Of a DNA stretch of 14,421 nt, positions 1 through 7,900 are shown in pieces. The translations under genes were made by a program, and so were the position numbers. Each line of letters starts with the position of its first letter. Positions within the stretch are counted from its first letter, which is position 1. The notes beneath the pieces were generated by a model. That model ran no database searches. It was given only the letters and a program-made list of their open reading frames with translations, and had not been told where the DNA came from. Source of the DNA: an uncultured Verrucomicrobiales bacterium (GTDB lineage: Bacteria; Verrucomicrobiota; Verrucomicrobiia; Verrucomicrobiales; Akkermansiaceae); the NCBI GenBank assembly GCA_937893015.1, contig CALBJX010000078.1, positions 1-14,421 on the forward strand. Direction: 5' to 3'.

Positions 1-46
1 TGACTTCGTACATCGTACATCGTAAATCGTACATCCCTACAAATCC
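1..46. repeat. Left copy of an inverted 46-bp repeat with TCGTACA heptamers
   Basis: Four tandem 7-bp units occupy positions 6-33 (TCGTACA, TCGTACA, TCGTAAA, TCGTACA), followed by a degenerate unit and ACAAATCC. The whole 46-bp stretch matches the reverse complement of 14367-14412 with only two mismatches, at positions 25 and 26. A small stem (ACAAA at 39-43, TTTGT at 50-54, six-base loop) sits at its inner edge. No coding sequence overlaps it. It is probably a dispersed intergenic repeat. The window edge falls exactly here, which would fit an assembly break at repeats. Confidence 0.85.
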
Positions 47-87
47 CCCTTTGTCTGCCTTTGCGGCGTTCCTGTTACACATTTTTC

Positions 88-116
88 TTGTCTCTCGCGC
101 CGATTCATGATAGGAA
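88..116 (+). promoter_or_regulatory. Candidate sigma70-type promoter of the PiT gene
   Basis: TTGTCT at 88-93 and TAGGAA at 111-116 are separated by 17 bp. The layout resembles the TTGCCT/TAGGAT pair upstream of the giant protease gene. The same bases around 112-118 (AGGAAGG) could instead be a Shine-Dalgarno sequence for the ATG at 129, with ten bases between. Both readings cannot easily be true, because transcription from this promoter would begin about six bases before the start codon. Confidence 0.3.
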
Positions 117-128
117 GGTGGCAGCTTT

Positions 129-2327
129 ATGGACGCTATTTACTATGTTGTTATCGGCATGCTGGCTCTGCTGTCCGTCTCCGGGCTGATTGTGGGCGTG
201 AGCAACGACGCATGCAACTTCCTCAACGCCGCCATCGGGTGCCAGGCGGCCAAACGCAACACGCTGCTTTGCTTTGCGGCCGTCGGCGTGGTGCTGGGAG
301 CCTCCTTCTCCTCGGGCATGATGGATGTGGCGCGCCACGCCATGTTCAACCCCGCGCACTTCACCTTCCACGAGATGATGCTGCTCTACCTCTCCGTGAT
401 GGTGGCCAACATCGTGCTCATGGACATTTTCTTCATGCTGCGTCTGCCTACGTCCACGACAGTGGTGCTCGTGTTCGCCTTGCTCGGCTCCGGGCTCGGC
501 ATGGCGGTCTACGCCAGCGGGCTGCCCGACCGCCTGCCCGATGTGAGCGAATACATCCGCACGGGCAAGGCCTTTGAGATTATCTGCGCCATCTTCGCCT
601 CCGTGGCGGCGGCTTTCGTGCTCGGCACCATGGTGATGTGGCTCGCGCGTCTGCTCTTCAGCTTCCGCTACCAAAAGACCTATCGCGTGGTCGGCCCCTT
701 TTGGTGCGGCATGGCCTTCACCGCCATCACCTACTTCGCCCTGTTCAAGGGCTTGGCGAGCAGCCCCATGGTGAAGGGCTCCGAAACCTTTGCCATGCTG
801 CGCGAGAACGTGCTCGTCTTCATGTGCTGCGCCTTCGCGGTGTGGGTGTGCATTGCCGCCTTCCTGCAGCATGTCTGCAAGCTGAACACCCTGCGCATGA
901 CCGTCATCGGCGGTTCCTTCGCGCTCGCCCTCTCCTTCGCAGGCAACGACCTCGTGAACTTCATCGGGCCCTTCATGGCCTCGCTGGCCTGTGCCCAGCA
1001 CATCAACGACCCCAACATGGGCTTCCTCGACCAGCCCGGCGACCCCGCCGACCTCATCTTCCTCATCGGCGCGGGCGTTATCATGGTGGGCGTGCTCTTC
1101 CTTTCCAAACGCTCGCAGAAGATTTCCCAGACGGAGTTGAAACTCTCCTCGGGCGGCAGCGCGAGCAAGGAGCGTTTCGGCTCCAGCCAGCCCGCGCGTG
1201 TGCTGGTGCGCGGCTTCCTGAACACCATCAACTTCGTGGAGCGCGTCTCCCCGCCCCGTCTGCGTGCCTTCGTGGGCAGCCGCTTCGAGCACCTCACGCC
1301 CGAGGAAGAGACGGGCGCCGCCTACGACCAGATTCGCGGCTCCGTGAACCTGACGATTGCCGCCGTGCTCATCTCCGTGGCCACCTCCTTCAAGCTGCCC
1401 CTCTCCACCACCTATGTGGCCTTCATGGTGGCCATGGGCTCCTCCCTCGCGGATCGTGCGTGGGGGCGAGATTCCGCCGTGTACCGCATCACGGGCGTGC
1501 TGACCGTGGTGGGCGGCTGGTTCCTGACGGCCTTCGCCGCCTGCGGCGTGTCCTTCTGCGTGGCGTACTTCATGGCGTGGGGCGGTTTCTGGGCTCTCGT
1601 GTTCATGATGGTGCTGGCGGCGGGCCTGCTGGTGAAATCCCTGCTCTCGGGCGGAGATGACAAGCCCGAGGTGAGCATCCTCAACGTCACCAAGGATGAA
1701 TCCGTCCGCGAGTTCGGCCGCCAGGCGGGCGGGCGCCTCGGCCGCATGATCGGTATTTATAAAGCCATGGTGAAGGCTCTGCTGGAGGAAGACCTCGACA
1801 GCCTGAAACGCCTGCGTAAGAAGACGCGCAACCTGAAACGCGACCTCGAGGCCATCCGCGAGGACGAGGTGCTGCCGACCCTGCGCACCATCCCGCGCGA
1901 GTTCGCCGACCGCGGTCAGCTCATCTTCCGCGTCACGGAAATCTCCATCGTGACGAGTGAGTGCCTGCTCTCCCTCGTGAAAGCAGCCTACAACCACATC
2001 GACAACAACCACGAAGGTCTCAACGAGGCGCAGGCCGCCGACCTGCTGGCCCTCACCGACAAAATCGGCCGCTTCTACCCCGACCTGACGGACATGCTCA
2101 AAGCGGGCGATTTCGCCGGCATCAATGCCAAGCTGGAGGACACGCAGCAGCTCTCCGACGACTTTGCCGAGGCCATCACGCGCCACCTCATGCACAATGC
2201 GGAGGATGAGAGCGGTATGCGTACCGGTATCCTCTACCTCAATCTGCTGAATGAGACGCGCGCCATGGTGAGCCACGCCTTTGCCCTCATCCGCCGCATT
2301 GTCGAGCTCTACGAGGGGGAGAAGTGA
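129..2327 (+). CDS. PiT-family inorganic phosphate transporter with C-terminal PhoU-like domain
   Basis: This 732-aa inner-membrane protein is probably a low-affinity phosphate:cation symporter of the PiT (SLC20) family. The two inverted halves typical of the family are visible. The first carries an SNDACN signature at residues 25-30 and a PTSTT motif from residue 107. The second carries a GNDLVN signature with N273 and D274, and a PLSTT motif from residue 424. Multiple hydrophobic segments fill residues 1-330 and 410-510, with a charged cytoplasmic loop between. From about residue 520 to the end the chain becomes helical and charged, like the PhoU-like/DUF47 proteins usually encoded by a separate gene beside pit. 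ATG 129 is preceded by AGGAAGG and begins directly with a membrane segment. The gene appears monocistronic, with a strong hairpin downstream. The family is clear; the ion coupled to transport is not readable. Confidence 0.9.
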   Translation: MDAIYYVVIGMLALLSVSGLIVGVSNDACNFLNAAIGCQAAKRNTLLCFAAVGVVLGASFSSGMMDVARHAMFNPAHFTFHEMMLLYLSVMVANIVLMDIFFMLRLPTSTTVVLVFALLGSGLGMAVYASGLPDRLPDVSEYIRTGKAFEIICAIFASVAAAFVLGTMVMWLARLLFSFRYQKTYRVVGPFWCGMAFTAITYFALFKGLASSPMVKGSETFAMLRENVLVFMCCAFAVWVCIAAFLQHVCKLNTLRMTVIGGSFALALSFAGNDLVNFIGPFMASLACAQHINDPNMGFLDQPGDPADLIFLIGAGVIMVGVLFLSKRSQKISQTELKLSSGGSASKERFGSSQPARVLVRGFLNTINFVERVSPPRLRAFVGSRFEHLTPEEETGAAYDQIRGSVNLTIAAVLISVATSFKLPLSTTYVAFMVAMGSSLADRAWGRDSAVYRITGVLTVVGGWFLTAFAACGVSFCVAYFMAWGGFWALVFMMVLAAGLLVKSLLSGGDDKPEVSILNVTKDESVREFGRQAGGRLGRMIGIYKAMVKALLEEDLDSLKRLRKKTRNLKRDLEAIREDEVLPTLRTIPREFADRGQLIFRVTEISIVTSECLLSLVKAAYNHIDNNHEGLNEAQAADLLALTDKIGRFYPDLTDMLKAGDFAGINAKLEDTQQLSDDFAEAITRHLMHNAEDESGMRTGILYLNLLNETRAMVSHAFALIRRIVELYEGEK

Positions 2328-2340
2328 TTGATAATTGATA
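2327..2340 (+). repeat. Tandem ATTGATA heptamer (two copies)
   Basis: Two perfect copies of ATTGATA lie at 2327-2333 and 2334-2340, starting on the last base of the PiT stop codon. The unit length of seven matches the TCGTACA repeats at the window ends, although the sequence differs. No function is evident. Confidence 0.6.
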
Positions 2341-2376
2341 AAGCAAGAGTTTTCGCACTTTGCGGTGCGGAGATAG

Positions 2377-2410
2377 AAAAATGGCCTGATGCGTGCGTCA
2401 GGCCATTTTA
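2377..2410 (+). terminator. Rho-independent terminator after the PiT gene
   Basis: A perfect 12-bp stem pairs AAAATGGCCTGA (2378-2389) with TCAGGCCATTTT (2398-2409) around an eight-base loop. It ends in a short T-run and is preceded by an A-run, so it could act on both strands. It lies 50 bp past the PiT stop and upstream of the aspartyl protease gene. This argues against any start for that gene upstream of the hairpin, including the in-frame TTG at 2328. Confidence 0.85.
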
Positions 2411-2492
2411 TTTGATGTGCCCGCGCCATTATCTGCGCATCCCGCGCGGGAGTCTAGCGGAAAATGTATCGACTTTTACGGGTAGACGGGGT

Positions 2493-3419
2493 ATGATGGA
2501 CGGCGTGAAAGCTCTTTTCCTTTCCCTGATGGGTGCCCTTTGCTGTGTGTCGTTTGCGGCGGCGCAGGAGCAGGCACAGCCCGCCTCCTCTGCCGTTGAA
2601 TCCGCGGCTGCCAAGCCCGCCATGCCCCTGCATGCTCTCATGTCGCGTGACAGCGAGCACGGGCAGGTGATTGTCAACTGCACCATGGACGGCGTGCCTC
2701 TGCGGCTGCTGCTCGATACTGGGGCTACCCACACCGTGCTCCACAAGGGCGTGGCGGAGGAAAAGCTGCCGAATGCCTATAAGCTGGACACCACTGGCAT
2801 GCAGATTACCGGCAATGCTGCAGGGCTGCGCCCGGATATCCTCGTCATCAAGCTCGGCATCGCGGGCGGTACACGCTCGCAGCACCCCGTGCTGGTGATG
2901 CCGCTGGACGGCGTGCGCTCCATGCTGCAACATCCCGTGGACGGCATTTTGGGCATGGATGTGCTTAGCCACATTCCCTTCACCCTGGATTTTCGCCAGG
3001 GCGGCGTGAGCCATTGGGGCGCGGATACGGACGGCAAGGTGTTCCCCCTCAATGCGCATCCCGACATGGGAGGTTGCCCGTTGGTGACGCTGCGCATCGG
3101 GGAGAAGGTGCTCGAGCGCGTGTTGCTGGATTCCGGCTCCACGACCACACTCATCGAGCCCAAGGATTGGGAAGCGGGCGAGGGCGAGAGCTGCGCCGCA
3201 CAGGTGGCGGATGTGAACGGGCGCCGCGAGGTGAAAATCAGTTTTGGCAAGCCCGCCCCCGTGGAGCTGGCCCCCGGCTTGGTGCGTGAGCTCACCCCCC
3301 AGCTGCAGGAGGGCATGAACCGCAGCTCCTCCGCAGCCATTCTCGGTATTGAATCGCTGCAGGGGCTGCGCCTGATTTATTCCCCCGAGACGGGGTTTGC
3401 ACTGGTTTGCGAGGAGTGA
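2493..3419 (+). CDS. Secreted retropepsin-like aspartyl protease with two lobes
   Basis: The 308-aa product starts with a signal peptide-like stretch (VKALFLSLMGALCCVSFAAA) and is probably periplasmic or cell-envelope located. Two retropepsin-like halves are present. Lobe one has the catalytic motif DTGAT at D75-G77, followed by the hydrophobic GILGMD motif near residue 151. Lobe two has DSGST at D213-G215, followed by AILGIE near residue 282. These are hallmarks of the bacterial Asp_protease_2 type. Here both lobes lie in one chain, so the active site could form intramolecularly rather than by dimerisation. The start is uncertain. ATG 2493 and ATG 2496 both keep the signal peptide. A TATGAT box at 2492-2497 would instead favour GTG 2505, giving an N-terminus of MKALFLSL. 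An upstream in-frame TTG (2328) would read through the terminator and is rejected. The substrate is unknown. Confidence 0.8.
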   Translation: MMDGVKALFLSLMGALCCVSFAAAQEQAQPASSAVESAAAKPAMPLHALMSRDSEHGQVIVNCTMDGVPLRLLLDTGATHTVLHKGVAEEKLPNAYKLDTTGMQITGNAAGLRPDILVIKLGIAGGTRSQHPVLVMPLDGVRSMLQHPVDGILGMDVLSHIPFTLDFRQGGVSHWGADTDGKVFPLNAHPDMGGCPLVTLRIGEKVLERVLLDSGSTTTLIEPKDWEAGEGESCAAQVADVNGRREVKISFGKPAPVELAPGLVRELTPQLQEGMNRSSSAAILGIESLQGLRLIYSPETGFALVCEE

Positions 3420-3434
3420 GGCGGTCTCACTCCT
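3412..3434. terminator. Stem-loop shared by two convergent gene ends
   Basis: AGGAGTGAG (3412-3420) pairs perfectly with CTCACTCCT (3426-3434) around a five-base loop. The left arm contains the TGA stop of the aspartyl protease gene. The right arm contains the stop of nfeD read on the minus strand. The genes are only seven bases apart, so this is the only candidate terminator for both. Neither side has a T-run, so efficiency is uncertain. Confidence 0.5.
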
Positions 3435-3906
3435 TCCCGACTGTTGCCACGGCTCCTTCCAGCGCCGTGATGCGCACGCTGTCCCCCGCGTGCAGCCCCG
3501 CCGCGCAGTCGGGAGCGAGGGGGTAGAGCCTGTCTTGGCAGCGGACGCAAAGCTGTTCGCCTTCGCCTACGATGGTGCCGCGGGCCCCGATGTCCGCGGC
3601 GACGGATTCCTTCGGCGCACGGCGATTGAGGGAATGCATGAAGATCGGGCGCACGCAACGATTCCACAGGGTGAAATACAGCGCAAAGCCCAGCGTCAGG
3701 AAGCCGAGAAACACGAGCACCGACCATTGCAGCGGCAGCCCGATTTCCCATGTGCCCCATGCGGCGAAGATGACGAGCGCCGCCCAGGACAGCAGCTCGG
3801 TGTTGATGAAGACATCAAGCACCAGCAGCGTGAGCGCTACGGCGAGCATCCAATGCAGGAACTCGCCGTTGCTCAGAGAGAAAAAGTCTGCGAAGAGAGG
3901 AGCCAT
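3427..3906 (-). CDS. NfeD-like membrane protein
   Basis: This 159-aa protein has about three hydrophobic segments in its first half (around residues 19-36, 39-56 and 60-82). A basic linker follows, then a C-terminal soluble domain from about residue 100 that looks like the OB-fold of short NfeD proteins (ARGTIVGEGEQL, then GLHAGDSVRITALEGAVATV). It lacks the N-terminal ClpP-like protease domain of long NfeD proteins. It starts six bases after the stop of the SPFH gene on the same strand, the classic SPFH-NfeD pairing. NfeD is thought to act with its SPFH partner in membrane microdomains. No Shine-Dalgarno is evident, and translation may be coupled to the upstream gene. Confidence 0.8.
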   Translation of the reverse strand: MAPLFADFFSLSNGEFLHWMLAVALTLLVLDVFINTELLSWAALVIFAAWGTWEIGLPLQWSVLVFLGFLTLGFALYFTLWNRCVRPIFMHSLNRRAPKESVAADIGARGTIVGEGEQLCVRCQDRLYPLAPDCAAGLHAGDSVRITALEGAVATVGKE

Positions 3907-3912
3907 GGCGGG

Positions 3913-4743
3913 TTATTTCTTCAAATCGACCACGCCGGAAACGGTGTTCGGCAGGTAGACCGTGGAGGCGGGGTTGGTGCTGATGGTGGCGTAACCCTCC
4001 AGAGCTTGGCGATTCATAAGCACTTTGGCGGCGGCCTCCGCCCCGATGACGGGGGCGAGTTTGGCGACGTAATCCGCCTCGGCCTCCGCTCGCAGACGCA
4101 GGGCTTCCGCTTCTCCCTGTGCTTTCAGCACGGCAGCCTGGCGTTCGGATTCCGCGAGCCGGATGCGGGCGGTGCTTTCGCCTTCTGCCTTCAGCGCAAT
4201 GGAGCGGCTTACGCGCTCGGCCTCCATCTGGCGCATCATGGCCTCCTTGGTTTCGGCGTCCGTCGTGAGCTCCTTGATTTCGATGGAGGTGATGTTGACA
4301 CCCCAGCGGGCGGCGGTGGTGGCCACGGCGACGGAGACCTTTTCGGAGATTTCTGAGCGGGCGGAGAGGATTTCATCCAGATTGCGGCTGCCGATGAGGG
4401 AGCGCAGCTCGTTGAGCACCAGCTCCACCAGCGACTTGTGCAGGTTTTCTACCTCGTAGACGGCCTTCACCGCGTCTGCAATGCGCCAGCGGATGATGCA
4501 GTTGACCTGCATGGTGGCGTTGTCTTTGGTGATGCAGGATCGGGGCTGCGTGTCCAGCAGCTGTTCGGTGAGCTCGATGTAGCAGCCGTATTTATTGCTC
4601 ATCTGTCCCCAGCCGCGATCCACGCGGCGGAGGCTCTGGAGGAAGGGAATACGGAAGCAGAGGCCGCTGTTCTTCACGGAACAGGGCTTGCCGAACATCT
4701 CGACGATGGCACAGTGATTCTGCGGAACAATGAAGAGGAACAT
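3913..4743 (-). CDS. SPFH (stomatin/prohibitin-like) membrane-domain protein
   Basis: The 276-aa product aligns by eye with bacterial stomatin-like proteins. It has a VPQNHCAIVEMFGK start, the ITKDNATMQVNCIIRWRI core strand region, then ELRSLIGSRNLDEIL, WGVNITSIEIKEL, and a C-terminal Ala/Glu-rich coiled coil (AEGESTARIRLAESERQAAV). SPFH proteins oligomerise at membranes and form flotillin-like domains; nfeD follows immediately. ATG 4743 is chosen because a promoter with a perfect TATAAT lies at 4766-4794, giving a leader of about 15 bases. The reading frame stays open upstream to 5304, but an upstream start would overlap that promoter and the divergent gene. The usual N-terminal transmembrane anchor is therefore almost absent, with only MFLFIV before the conserved VPQ. 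Confidence 0.85.
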   Translation of the reverse strand: MFLFIVPQNHCAIVEMFGKPCSVKNSGLCFRIPFLQSLRRVDRGWGQMSNKYGCYIELTEQLLDTQPRSCITKDNATMQVNCIIRWRIADAVKAVYEVENLHKSLVELVLNELRSLIGSRNLDEILSARSEISEKVSVAVATTAARWGVNITSIEIKELTTDAETKEAMMRQMEAERVSRSIALKAEGESTARIRLAESERQAAVLKAQGEAEALRLRAEAEADYVAKLAPVIGAEAAAKVLMNRQALEGYATISTNPASTVYLPNTVSGVVDLKK

Positions 4744-4765
4744 GGTGATAAAAGGGGCTGCCGAT

Positions 4766-4794
4766 ATTATACCTGACGTGCCATCATGCGGCAA
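4766..4794 (-). promoter_or_regulatory. Sigma70-type promoter of the SPFH-nfeD operon
   Basis: On the minus strand, TTGCCG (4789-4794) is followed after 17 bp by a perfect TATAAT (4766-4771). The predicted transcript start, near 4759, lies about 15 bases before the ATG at 4743. This is the best promoter match in the window and serves as a reference for the weaker ones. Confidence 0.7.
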
Positions 4795-4812
4795 GGGAAA
4801 ACTCCTCCGTGC

Positions 4813-4850
4813 AAATATCCGCGTAAATATCATGCTTTGTCCCAATATTT
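4813..4850. promoter_or_regulatory. AT-rich boxes between divergent promoters
   Basis: AAATAT occurs at 4813-4818 and 4825-4830, and its complement ATATTT at 4845-4850. They lie between the SPFH -35 box and the -35 box of the giant protease gene, in an AT-rich island within GC-rich surroundings. They could be regulator-binding sites or an UP-type element. No known operator is recognised. Confidence 0.3.
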
Positions 4851-4855
4851 TCCGC

Positions 4856-4883
4856 TTGCCTCGCGTGCGCGATGTGATAGGAT
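4856..4883 (+). promoter_or_regulatory. Candidate promoter of the IdeS-like giant gene
   Basis: TTGCCT (4856-4861) and TAGGAT (4878-4883) are spaced by 16 bp. Transcription would begin near 4890, about 16 bases before ATG 4906. This excludes the in-frame upstream ATGs at 4786 and 4882. No Shine-Dalgarno lies in the short leader. Confidence 0.45.
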
Positions 4884-4905
4884 GGAGTATCATTCCTCCC
4901 GCGTT

Positions 4906-7900
4906 ATGAAACCGCATCTTCCCGTTGCTCTGCTGGTGAAACTCATGGCTGCTCTCTCTTTGGTGGTGGGCTTCGGCGTGCATGAAAATGAGCACCCGAA
5001 CGAGTCCGTTTGGGAGGGACGAGCGTTTGAGACATCTTTGCCGACGTCCTACTCCTTCACCCGCCCGCAGGGGGTGGTGCCGAGCTCCTTTGCCACGGGG
5101 AATACCTACCGCGAGGGAAACAGCATTTTCCGCCCTGTTGCGGGCGACCCCGGCGATAAGCTGGTGTACACGACGATGCCGCACACGGACGGCGGTACGG
5201 CACTTTTTGCTACGGGCGGGTCCTTGCAAGGTTTGGAGGCTTCCTCCCGCTATTCCGACACGGGCAAGGGCTGCTATTTCTCCCAGAGTTACAATTATTA
5301 CCAACCATACCGCGGGGCGGAGGAGCTCTATCAGCAGAACGGCAACTGGGGCTTTATGGGGCCGAATCTCGCCCCGAACATTAACCCCGGCTCGTCAAGC
5401 GTGAGCGGTGCCCTCGGCGGGTTGACGCATGATGTCAGTATGTGCTGGGCGAATGCCACCGCCAACGTGCTGCAATACTGGCAGTCCTACTACGGCATTT
5501 TTTACGATGGTTGCAAAGGGGCTCTCCCCTATGGTTGGAACTATGACCCGAGCTTGGCGCCGACCCTCGGCGGCTCGCAAAGCCTCGCCATCTATAATGA
5601 GTTCTACAAGCATTGGTATGACGAGGGCGGCACCTTCAAGTGGGCGAGCGACTGGTACTGCCGCAATGTGGACCCCAGCAAGCTCTACATCAAAAACGAG
5701 GGCACGGGCGGCTGGTGGGAAAACTGGTTCGGCGAGAGCAAAGCCTACGTCATCACCTACTTTAACGGCAGCAGCAATATCAAGACCCTGACGAACACCT
5801 TCGCCGCCTCTCTGGGATATTCGCAGCAGGAGGACGGCTCGTGGGCGCAGACGACGATGGGGCAAATCGGCTACCTCGGCATCTCCTCCTACCTCGGCGG
5901 TCATGCGCTGACCTGCTGGGGCATGGATTTCGATGAGCAGGGGCTGGTGCACTCCATCTACATTGCCAATTCCGATGACCTGCAATACGGCACGGTGCAG
6001 CTTTTCCTCAAGAGCGTGGACGGCCAGTACTACCTGTTCAGCGATGCGGACTGCACGGAATACTGGAACTGGAATGCCGCGAACTGGTATCTCGATGAGG
6101 TGAGCTACCTGAACACGCCGCAAGCCTTGAAAGACCTTTACCGCGCCTACAGCACCTCCGACCTCGTCTGGACGGGGGTAGCGGATGAGTGGAGCGTGCG
6201 TCTCTCCGCCGATCAGCAAATCGGCTATGCGCTGCCTGACAAGAGCTCCGGCTGGACGTCGGAGGTGAACGGAACGGCCTACCACAGCTATTATGAGGCG
6301 GGTCGCAATCTCGTCTTCGGGGATGCTGCGACCACGAACGTCTCTACCTCGGGTGCGCTGAAAGCGGGGAATATTGAATTGAGCAATGCGGCGAAGGATT
6401 ATGTGTTCACGGCGACCGAGGCGCAAACCTCGCTGGAGGCCGTGAGCCTGCACGCCGCAACGGCGGGGCGCACGAGCTTCATCGGCATGGAACTGAGCTT
6501 CTCGGATGCTCTGCTGCTGGATGGCTATGCGCTGGAGGTGCACAATGGCTCGCTCTCTGCGGGAACGGCGACGCTGCAGGGCGGGGCAAGCCTCGCCCTG
6601 GAGAACAGCACGGCAAGCTTTACTGATTTGCTGCTGGGGGATGGCACGGTGCTCACGCTGGACTTCTCCCTCGCGGGGGATGATGAGGCTCTCATCTCCG
6701 TGAGCGGAACGCTGAGCATCGAGGGGGCGCTCACCCTCAATGTGGGCGGACTGCCCACGGACCTCTCGGAAATTTACATGGTGTTCTCCGCCGGGGAATA
6801 TGACGAGGCGAGCTGGGGGGATAACATCACCATCAACGGCACGACGAAGGACATGCTCTTCTGGAGCTTCGGCGTGCTCTACTACGGCAGCGCCGTGGAC
6901 AAGGGGCACCAATTCTTCACCGAACACACGGAAGCTCCTGAACGATGGCGCAAGTTCGTAGGCCTTTCCTTCTCCGACATTGAGCACGACAAGGATGGTG
7001 CCGCTCTCACCAATATTGCCTCGCTCTCCTTTGAGCGCAACGGCCCCGTGGATTTCACGGACAACAGCACGCGGGGGAACGGCGGTGCCGTCGCCAACGC
7101 CGGTACTATGCTGATGGAGGGGAACAGGAGCGTCACCTTCCGCGCCAACCGCGCGGAAGAAGCGGGCGGCGCCCTCATGCAAACAAGCGGAATGCTAAAC
7201 ATCAGCGGCAGCCGCGAGGTGAGCTTTATCGCCAACCGCGCCGCGGCGGGCGGTGCCATCGCCCAGAGCGGCGGCAGCATGAACATCAGCGGCAATAGCC
7301 GCGTGAGCTTTGAGGATAACCGCAGTACGGAGGCGGGCGGTGCCATTCGTCTCACGGGCGGCTCGCTTTCCCTTTCGGGTAACGATGTGCTCGCTTTCAC
7401 GAATAACCGCACGGAGGGGCGCGGCGGTGCGATTGACAACGTGGGGGCACAACTCGTTATTCGCGGCAACGGCGATACGCAGTTCACGGGCAACCATGCC
7501 GGCATTGCGGGCGGTGCCATGGCCAACAGCGGCGACGGGCGCATCACCCTGTTCGCGGATGCGGGCGATATCACCTTCCGCGGCAACACGCAGGGGAGCG
7601 GGGCGACAAGCATCCTGTGCGCCATCGCCTCGCAGGGGGATATTCACGATGACTCCTCGAAGCATCATTTCTCGGCAAGCGAGGGGCACCGCATCACCTT
7701 CTACGATTCCGTGCACGTGGAAAATACGGACTACGGATGGTATACGGGGCAGACCAACCTCAACACGCAGGGGCGCGGCATGATTGAGTTCAGCGGCAAG
7801 TATGCCGAGGCGGACCTGCTCGCGGCGACGGGAACCGCCCCCACGGCTGAGGCCCTGGCTGCGTCCCGCAATTCCGTCTTCACCGGCAGTATCTATCTGG

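Noticed and set aside
105..2429. A 774-codon open frame antisense to the PiT gene
   Set aside because: Its translation is rich in His, Gly, Glu and Arg with no domain pattern, and the plus-strand frame has clear PiT signatures. Long antisense frames are expected in GC-rich, codon-biased DNA.
2328..2492. N-terminal extension of the aspartyl protease from TTG 2328
   Set aside because: It would translate through the tandem ATTGATA repeat and the strong PiT terminator and would bury the signal peptide.
4744..5304. N-terminal extension of the SPFH protein up to 5304
   Set aside because: The extra residues overlap the divergent giant gene and the TATAAT promoter and do not resemble SPFH proteins.
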